A stretch of DNA of 64,000 nucleotides, from the NCBI RefSeq assembly GCF_009795715.1, contig NZ_WTCR01000016.1, positions 1-64,000 of the forward strand. Reading direction: 5' to 3'. Each line of letters begins with the position of its first letter. Position 1 is the stretch's first letter. This stretch comes from Labilibaculum euxinicum. Lineage in GTDB: Bacteria > Bacteroidota > Bacteroidia > Bacteroidales > Marinifilaceae. The notes under the pieces were generated by a model. It saw only the letters and a list, made by a program, of their open reading frames with translations, ran no database searches and was not told the DNA's origin. A program made the translations under genes and the position numbers. Below are positions 58,843 to 64,000 of this stretch, piece after piece.

Positions 58843-59988
58843 ATGTCGTTTGCATCTTTAGGACTATCTTCATCTTTGCTAAAAGCTCTGGCCGATCAAA
58901 ACTACACCGAATCCTATCCAATTCAAACAGAGGTTATTCCTGCCATTCTTAAGAAAAAGGATGTGTTGGGTATTGCCAAAACAGGATCGGGAAAAACAGC
59001 CAGCTATGTCTTGCCCATATTAACCAACCTTCAGGGAGGAAGTATTTCTAAGAACAGATACATCAAGACATTGGTATTGGTGCCTACCCGCGAATTGTCC
59101 ATGCAGGTTTTGGAAGTTTTTCAACAGTTTTCATCTGCCCTCGCCGATCCGATTAAATGCCTGGCCGTTCACGGTGGTGTTTCTATCAATCCGCAGATGA
59201 AGGCGATGAACAATGTAGACGTTTTGGTTGCTACTCCCGGTCGTTTATTGGAATTGGTAGATTCGAATGCAGTACACTTAACGGAAATTGAAGCCTTGGT
59301 ACTGGACGAAGCTGATAAAATGCTGAATCTGGGTTTTAAAGATGAGATGAACCGCATATTTGCTTTATTGCCTAAAAAACGTCAAAATCTTTTGTTCTCG
59401 GCCACTTTAAGCGATGATGTAAACAACGTAAATCAGGTTCTTTTGAATGAACCAGTAATTATAAAAATAGAGGCTGAAGAAAATACGCTTGATTTAATCG
59501 ATCAGATAGCCTACTCGGTTAGCGAAGAAAAAAAAGGACCGTTGCTTCGGTATATCATTAAGAAAAACAATTTAGAACAGGTTCTTGTTTTTGTATCATC
59601 GGCACACCGTGCTGATGCTGTTGCCTACAAACTAAGCAAAAATGGCATTCAGGCTACCAGCACTCACAGCAAGAAAAGTCAGGGAGCAAGAACTGAAAAT
59701 CTGCGCAAGTTTAAAACCGGGAAGCTTCGGGTTTTGGTTGCTACCGATTTATTGACCCGAGGTATTGATATTGAATTTTTGCCTTACGTGGTAAATTACG
59801 ATTTGCCTCGATCTCCTAAAGATTACATTCACCGAATTGGTAGAACTGGTCGTGCAGAATCGCCGGGAGAAGCTATTTCTTTTGTTTCTGAAGAGGATGA
59901 ACACCACTTTAAAGTGATTCAGAAAAAAATGAAAATAAGACTGAACCTTATCAAGAGTGAAGATCTTGATCTTAAGAATAATAAATAA
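58843..59988 (+). CDS. DEAD-box RNA helicase (RhlE-like)
   Basis: A 381-residue ATP-dependent RNA helicase core. All motifs are found: Q motif YPIQTEVIP, I AKTGSGKT, Ia PTREL, II VLDEAD, III FSATL, IV VLVFVSS, V ATDLLTRGID, and VI HRIGRTGR. The C-terminal extension is short, so it lacks the long basic tail of RhlE. Likely in ribosome assembly or mRNA decay. The next gene follows within 55 bp. Confidence 0.94.
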   Translation: MSFASLGLSSSLLKALADQNYTESYPIQTEVIPAILKKKDVLGIAKTGSGKTASYVLPILTNLQGGSISKNRYIKTLVLVPTRELSMQVLEVFQQFSSALADPIKCLAVHGGVSINPQMKAMNNVDVLVATPGRLLELVDSNAVHLTEIEALVLDEADKMLNLGFKDEMNRIFALLPKKRQNLLFSATLSDDVNNVNQVLLNEPVIIKIEAEENTLDLIDQIAYSVSEEKKGPLLRYIIKKNNLEQVLVFVSSAHRADAVAYKLSKNGIQATSTHSKKSQGARTENLRKFKTGKLRVLVATDLLTRGIDIEFLPYVVNYDLPRSPKDYIHRIGRTGRAESPGEAISFVSEEDEHHFKVIQKKMKIRLNLIKSEDLDLKNNK

Positions 59989-60042
59989 AAGCTTGTTATA
60001 GAAAACAAGTATACCAACAACGAATTTATAAAACGCATTCAC

Positions 60043-62250
60043 GTGAAAGACCTTTTTCTGGTAACTCCACCTTTTACTCAATTAAACACCCCTTATCCGG
60101 CAACAGCCTATTTAAAGGGATTTTTAAATGAGAAAAACCGATCTTCCTTTCAAATGGATTTGGGTATTGAAGTAATTCTGGAGATTTTTTCCAAAGAAGG
60201 TTTATCGGAAATTTTCGAAATCGCTTTTCAGAAAGAACAGATTATTTCGGAAAATGCATCAAGAATCTACGCCCTTCGAGAACATTATTTATTGGCAATA
60301 AACGATGTGGTTTCTTTTCTGCAAGGGAAAAATCAGACTCTGGCACGACAAATTTGCACTGAGAATTTTCTACCGCAAGCCTCGCGCTTCAATCAGGTGG
60401 AAGATCTGGAATGGGCTTTTGGTTTGATGGGAATGCAAGACAAAGCCAAGCATTTGGCGACTCTTTTTCTGGAAGATTTGTCGGATTTTATTACCGAATG
60501 CATCGATGAGAATTTTGGCTTTAGCCGATATGCCGAACGATTGGGCCGAAGCGCATCTACCTTCGACCAATTGCAGGGGCATTTGCAGGAAGAGTTAAGC
60601 TATATCGATGAGTTAAGCATTAAAATACTGGCTAAGCAAGTAAACATCCAAAATCCTAAATTGGTTTGCTTTTCGGTTCCTTTCCCCGGAAATTTATACA
60701 GTGCCTTTCGTTGTGCTCAGTTCATTAAAAAAGAGTATCCTGCCATTAAAATTGTAATGGGCGGCGGATTTCCAAATACCGAATTAAGAAGTCTGACCGA
60801 CCCCAGAGTCTTCGATTTCGTTGACTATATTACATTGGACGACGGTGAACTGCCTTTGGAACTTCTGGCGAATCATGTACTGAATCCGGTTAACGAAACA
60901 CCAGCATTAAAACGAACTTTTGAACGGATAAACGGCAAAGTAAAATACAACAATTCTTCTCCCATTCAGGATTACAAACAGCATGAATTGGGCACACCCG
61001 ACTACTCCGATCTTTTGCTCGATAAATACATTTCGGTAATTGAGATTGCCAACCCTATGCACAGTTTGTGGAGCGATGGACGATGGAACAAATTAACCAT
61101 GGCTCACGGTTGTTACTGGGGCAAATGTACCTTTTGCGATGGTTCGTTAAATTACATCAAATCTTTCGAACCCATTGCGGCCAAAGTGCTGGCCGACAGA
61201 ATTGAGAAAATTGTGGCACAAACCGGAGAAAAAGGCTTTCATTTTGTTGATGAAGCAGCACCTCCGGCATTGATGAAGGCTCTTGCCATCGAGATCATTA
61301 AACGCAAACTTAACATTACCTGGTGGACCAATGTCCGGTTTGAAAAAAGCTTTACAAAAGATCTTTGTTTGCTGCTGAAAGCTTCGGGTTGCATTGCCGT
61401 TTCGGGCGGACTGGAAGTTGCCTCCGATCGATTGTTAAAATTGATCAATAAAGGAGTCACTCTAAAACAGGTAGCTCAGGTTACCAATAATTTCACCGAA
61501 ACGGGAATTATGGTTCATGCCTATTTGATGTATGGATTTCCATCGCAAACAGTGCAGGAAACCATCGACAGTCTGGAAGTGGTTCGGCAAATATTCGAAT
61601 TGGGGATTGTGCAATCGGCCTTTTGGCATCAGTTTGCACTTACAGCTCACAGTCCTGTTGGGCTAAATCCATCAGCTTACGGCATTACGCCCGAGTACAA
61701 AGCTATTTCGTTCGCCAATAACGACATTCAATTTACCGACAAAACGGGAATCGATCACGATCTGTTTAGCTACGGATTAAAAAAATCGCTCTACAATTAC
61801 ATGCACGGACTGGGCTTTGAAATTCCTTTGCAGGATTGGTTCGACGATGTACCATCCGGTTTTAGAATTCCGAAAACCAGTATCAGACAGGATTTTATTC
61901 AAAATTGTCTGGAAGCTGTCGAATACATCACTCCAAAAGATTCAGCAAAACCAATATGGCTGGGAGGCGTACCGGAAATAGTGACCATTACGAAATCGAA
62001 AAAAGGCCGAAGTTGGAAACTATCCAAAATGTGTTTTCATGAAAAAACAGAAAGTTTTGAAATATCGCTCGAAAAAGAAAAAGGAGATTGGTTGCTTGAT
62101 GTACTGAAAAAAATATCCGTAAAGGAAGAAAACACACTTAGTTTGGCGGCTTTAAAAGCCGACTTTGAAAATCATTTTGAAGATTTTGAATTGTTTTGGT
62201 ATTCGAAACCGATGAATCAATTACGGGAACATTCTTTGCTGATTTTATAA
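60043..62250 (+). CDS. B12-binding-domain-type radical SAM protein
   Basis: A 735-residue radical SAM enzyme. GTG at 60043 (KDLFLVTPPFTQLNTPYPATAYLKG) is the likely start; no ATG is near. A Rossmann-like part (about 205-285; LVCFSVPFPGNL, IVMGGGFPNTELR) looks like the B12-binding fold without an obvious DxHxxG. The cluster motif C-x3-C-x2-C is CYWGKCTFC (Cys357, 361, 364), followed by FHFVDEAAPP and a SGGLEVASDRLLKLINKGV block. Such large proteins are widespread in Bacteroidota; substrate unknown. Whether cobalamin is bound is inference. Confidence 0.82.
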   Translation: MKDLFLVTPPFTQLNTPYPATAYLKGFLNEKNRSSFQMDLGIEVILEIFSKEGLSEIFEIAFQKEQIISENASRIYALREHYLLAINDVVSFLQGKNQTLARQICTENFLPQASRFNQVEDLEWAFGLMGMQDKAKHLATLFLEDLSDFITECIDENFGFSRYAERLGRSASTFDQLQGHLQEELSYIDELSIKILAKQVNIQNPKLVCFSVPFPGNLYSAFRCAQFIKKEYPAIKIVMGGGFPNTELRSLTDPRVFDFVDYITLDDGELPLELLANHVLNPVNETPALKRTFERINGKVKYNNSSPIQDYKQHELGTPDYSDLLLDKYISVIEIANPMHSLWSDGRWNKLTMAHGCYWGKCTFCDGSLNYIKSFEPIAAKVLADRIEKIVAQTGEKGFHFVDEAAPPALMKALAIEIIKRKLNITWWTNVRFEKSFTKDLCLLLKASGCIAVSGGLEVASDRLLKLINKGVTLKQVAQVTNNFTETGIMVHAYLMYGFPSQTVQETIDSLEVVRQIFELGIVQSAFWHQFALTAHSPVGLNPSAYGITPEYKAISFANNDIQFTDKTGIDHDLFSYGLKKSLYNYMHGLGFEIPLQDWFDDVPSGFRIPKTSIRQDFIQNCLEAVEYITPKDSAKPIWLGGVPEIVTITKSKKGRSWKLSKMCFHEKTESFEISLEKEKGDWLLDVLKKISVKEENTLSLAALKADFENHFEDFELFWYSKPMNQLREHSLLIL

Positions 62251-62258
62251 AAGTAATT

Positions 62259-62331
62259 CCCCACCCCAACCCCCTAAAGGGGCTTAAAAACAACAGTTTG
62301 GGAAATAGTCCCCTTCAGGGGATTTAGGGGT
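62259..62331. repeat. C-rich inverted repeat between radical SAM gene and VF530 gene
   Basis: CCCCACCCCAACCCCCTAAA near the left and CCCCTTCAGGGGATTTAGGG at the right form an imperfect inverted repeat of a style scattered in Bacteroidota genomes; similar to but distinct from the elements at 50311-50526. Confidence 0.7.
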
Positions 62332-62392
62332 GAAAAAGTAAAGAATAATTATAAATTATTAATTCACAATTAGTAATTAGCTAATAGTTAAT

Positions 62393-62641
62393 ATGGAATC
62401 AAACGAAAATAGTACAACCAACAGAGAGCAGGTAAATAATCCCTTGCACGGCGTTAAACTATCTGATATATTGGAATTTTTGGTGGCCTATTATGGCTGG
62501 GAAGAATTGGGAAGCATGATTAAAATAAACTGCTTTACCAGCGATCCTTCCATTAAATCGAGTCTGAAATTTCTGAGAAAAACACCATGGGCCCGCGAAA
62601 AAGTGGAAGGTCTTTATCTGAAATGCGTACGGAAACACTAA
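62393..62641 (+). CDS. VF530-like DNA-binding protein (DUF2132)
   Basis: An 82-residue protein. Its core ([20 protein letters not shown], then [20 protein letters not shown] and [21 protein letters not shown]) matches the VF530/DUF2132 pattern over its whole length. Members are thought to bind DNA because of structural likeness, yet no role has been established. It lies 28 bp before the methyltransferase gene. Confidence 0.9.
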   Translation: MESNENSTTNREQVNNPLHGVKLSDILEFLVAYYGWEELGSMIKINCFTSDPSIKSSLKFLRKTPWAREKVEGLYLKCVRKH

Positions 62642-62669
62642 ACACAGAACTAATCCTAAGTTCATTAAC

Positions 62670-63302
62670 ATGCAGTATCAATGTCCTCTTTGTAACAGCA
62701 ATGCGAAACTTTTTTATAAAACAGAGAATCGCATTCATTATCAATGCAACACTTGCTTTGGGATATTTGCCGATGCAAACTCAAGACCTGGTCAAGATGT
62801 TGAAAAAAAGCACTATCAGCAGCACAATAACGACATTGATGACAAAGGATATCAGAAGTTCGTCTCCCCCATTACCAATTCCGTTCGCCGGGATTTTACT
62901 GCAAATCATAAAGGTCTGGATTTTGGTGCAGGCACAGGTCCTGTAATTTCCAAAGTACTGACTGATCATGGTTTTTCCATTGCTCCCTACGATCCTTACT
63001 TTCACAACTACCCAAAATTGCTGCAAGAAAAATACGATTACATCGCCTCCTGCGAGGTGATTGAACATTTCTATAATCCGCACAAGGAATTTAGCTTTCT
63101 GAAAAAAATGCTGAAACCCCAGGGAAAGTTGTACTGCATGACCCATCTTTACAACGAAAACATCGATTTTGCGAATTGGTACTACAAAAACGATCCCACT
63201 CATGTGTTTATCTATCAGAAACAAACATTTGAATGGATTCGAAAAGAATTTGGATTTTCTGATGTTTGTATTAAAGATCGGTTAATTACATTTTCTGTCT
63301 AA
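62670..63302 (+). CDS. Class I SAM-dependent methyltransferase with N-terminal zinc ribbon
   Basis: A 210-residue methyltransferase. N-terminal CPLCNS and CNTCFG form a zinc-ribbon-like pair; the SAM motif is LDFGAGTGPVISKVL, followed by YDYIASCEVIEHFYNPHKEF and LKPQGKLYCMTHLY. This is the Methyltransf_23 type. The substrate is unknown. Confidence 0.87.
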   Translation: MQYQCPLCNSNAKLFYKTENRIHYQCNTCFGIFADANSRPGQDVEKKHYQQHNNDIDDKGYQKFVSPITNSVRRDFTANHKGLDFGAGTGPVISKVLTDHGFSIAPYDPYFHNYPKLLQEKYDYIASCEVIEHFYNPHKEFSFLKKMLKPQGKLYCMTHLYNENIDFANWYYKNDPTHVFIYQKQTFEWIRKEFGFSDVCIKDRLITFSV

Positions 63303-63446
63303 ATTACATCCGCTAATAAATATTACTTGTCCTATAACCGAGCACAATACCAAATTCACATGATCAAAAATATGAAGAATTTGCATTTTCTTATGTCTAT
63401 ATCAAAATAGATTAATTACCTTTTCGGTACAATTAACCCTTAGGCT

Positions 63447-63917
63447 ATGATTTTAAAATACACAACAGGAAAACTGCCTCCCAATTTCTTTATGCTGGGT
63501 GTTATTTTATTGCTGATAGGCATACTGGCTATAATTATGTCTGAATTTGCAGGTATTGTGGCTATTCTTTTGTCTATCCCCTTACTATTTATCCGCACAG
63601 GCATTTTAATTGATAATAAAAAGAAACGGATCAAAAAATACATCGGTCTGTTTGCATACAAAACAGGGAAATGGGAAAGTATCGCCCAAATTCACCACCT
63701 TCAAATTATCCGGGTACGCCAAACCACAGGAATGGCTGTTCTCTCCATCACCCGAAACGAAACCAATATTGTTTACAAACTGTTGGCCGTTTTGCCCAAC
63801 GAAAATATTGAACTTTTATCAGGAGAAGGACGCTTTATTGGTGAAGCGGCAAGCGATATTTCAAGCCAATTGAATACTGAAGTTTTAGAACCTGCAAGCG
63901 GAATTATGCAAAAGTAA
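63447..63917 (+). CDS. Uncharacterised membrane protein
   Basis: A 156-residue protein with two membrane helices at the start (FFMLGVILLLIGILAIIMS and GIVAILLSIPLLFI) and a soluble C-terminal part with beta character (IAQIHHLQIIRVRQTTGMAVLSITRNETNIVYKLLAVLPN). This layout resembles small PH-like membrane-anchored proteins, but I cannot assign it. It begins about 145 bp after the methyltransferase gene. Confidence 0.7.
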   Translation: MILKYTTGKLPPNFFMLGVILLLIGILAIIMSEFAGIVAILLSIPLLFIRTGILIDNKKKRIKKYIGLFAYKTGKWESIAQIHHLQIIRVRQTTGMAVLSITRNETNIVYKLLAVLPNENIELLSGEGRFIGEAASDISSQLNTEVLEPASGIMQK

Positions 63918-64000
63918 TTTTAGGTTAAATTTCAGAATAACATTGCTTACCAGTGACCTTACGTGAAAGACACAAATTAAAATTATCCTTATCTCCACAT

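Overview
The window reads as an AT-rich chromosome segment of a Bacteroidota bacterium, most likely an anaerobic or facultatively anaerobic member of the Marinilabiliales type. Pointers are the TonB-linked outer-membrane protein with an N-terminal carboxypeptidase-like regulatory domain, small GG-leader peptides with a VKOR-thioredoxin protein, a DUF2132/VF530 gene, TAnnTTTG promoter-like elements, poor Shine-Dalgarno sites, and redox genes typical of anaerobes (NfnAB, HdrA-like flavoproteins, rubrerythrin-like protein, KamA-type radical SAM). The placement is inferred from gene content only; no rRNA or tRNA is present.

Layout. 1-2140: the 3' part of mazG and a glycosyltransferase. 2141-14345 (minus): a corrin-ring and cobalt-uptake operon behind a cobalamin riboswitch, in the order cobA, cbiX, cbiL, cbiH-cbiC, cbiE-cbiT, cbiG-cbiF, cobK-cbiD, cbiM, cbiN, cbiQ, cbiO; four consecutive genes are two-enzyme fusions. 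14565-18906: acyl-CoA ligase, TPR histidine kinase, DUF5808 protein. 19154-25091 (minus): a seven-gene operon for sulfur transfer and Hdr/Qmo-like electron transfer (dsrE2-like, tusA-like, mvhD-like, two hdrA-like, a winged-helix protein, a qmoC-like membrane subunit), divergent from a Crp/Fnr regulator with a Crp-type palindrome between them. 26349-46884: mostly ordinary metabolism, envelope and stress genes (rarD, msrB, marC, tauE-like, TonB-linked barrel, patatin, acyltransferase, KamA-like, acetyltransferase, rubrerythrin-like, nfnAB).

46885-50661 is an accessory patch: a mirror-symmetric array of 21-bp repeats, a two-gene Septu-like defence pair (AAA ATPase plus HNH nuclease) bracketed by inverted copies of a dispersed palindrome, and a repeat-rich non-coding stretch. 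50662-55360 returns to core genes (DksA/TraR-like, eIF1-like, purC, phoH, SAM hydrolase-like). 55361-58490 is a second accessory patch: a C39-like/VKOR/thioredoxin fusion followed by two intact and one broken Cys-rich GG-leader peptide genes, sitting between the end of a monooxygenase gene and a decayed second copy of that gene's tail. 58843-63917 holds a DEAD-box helicase, a large radical SAM protein, a VF530-like protein, a methyltransferase and a small membrane protein.

The most interesting items are the peptide/disulfide cassette, the Qmo-like operon joined to TusA/DsrE2, the mirrored 21-bp array and the Septu-like island. All functional calls come from reading motifs; no database search was run.
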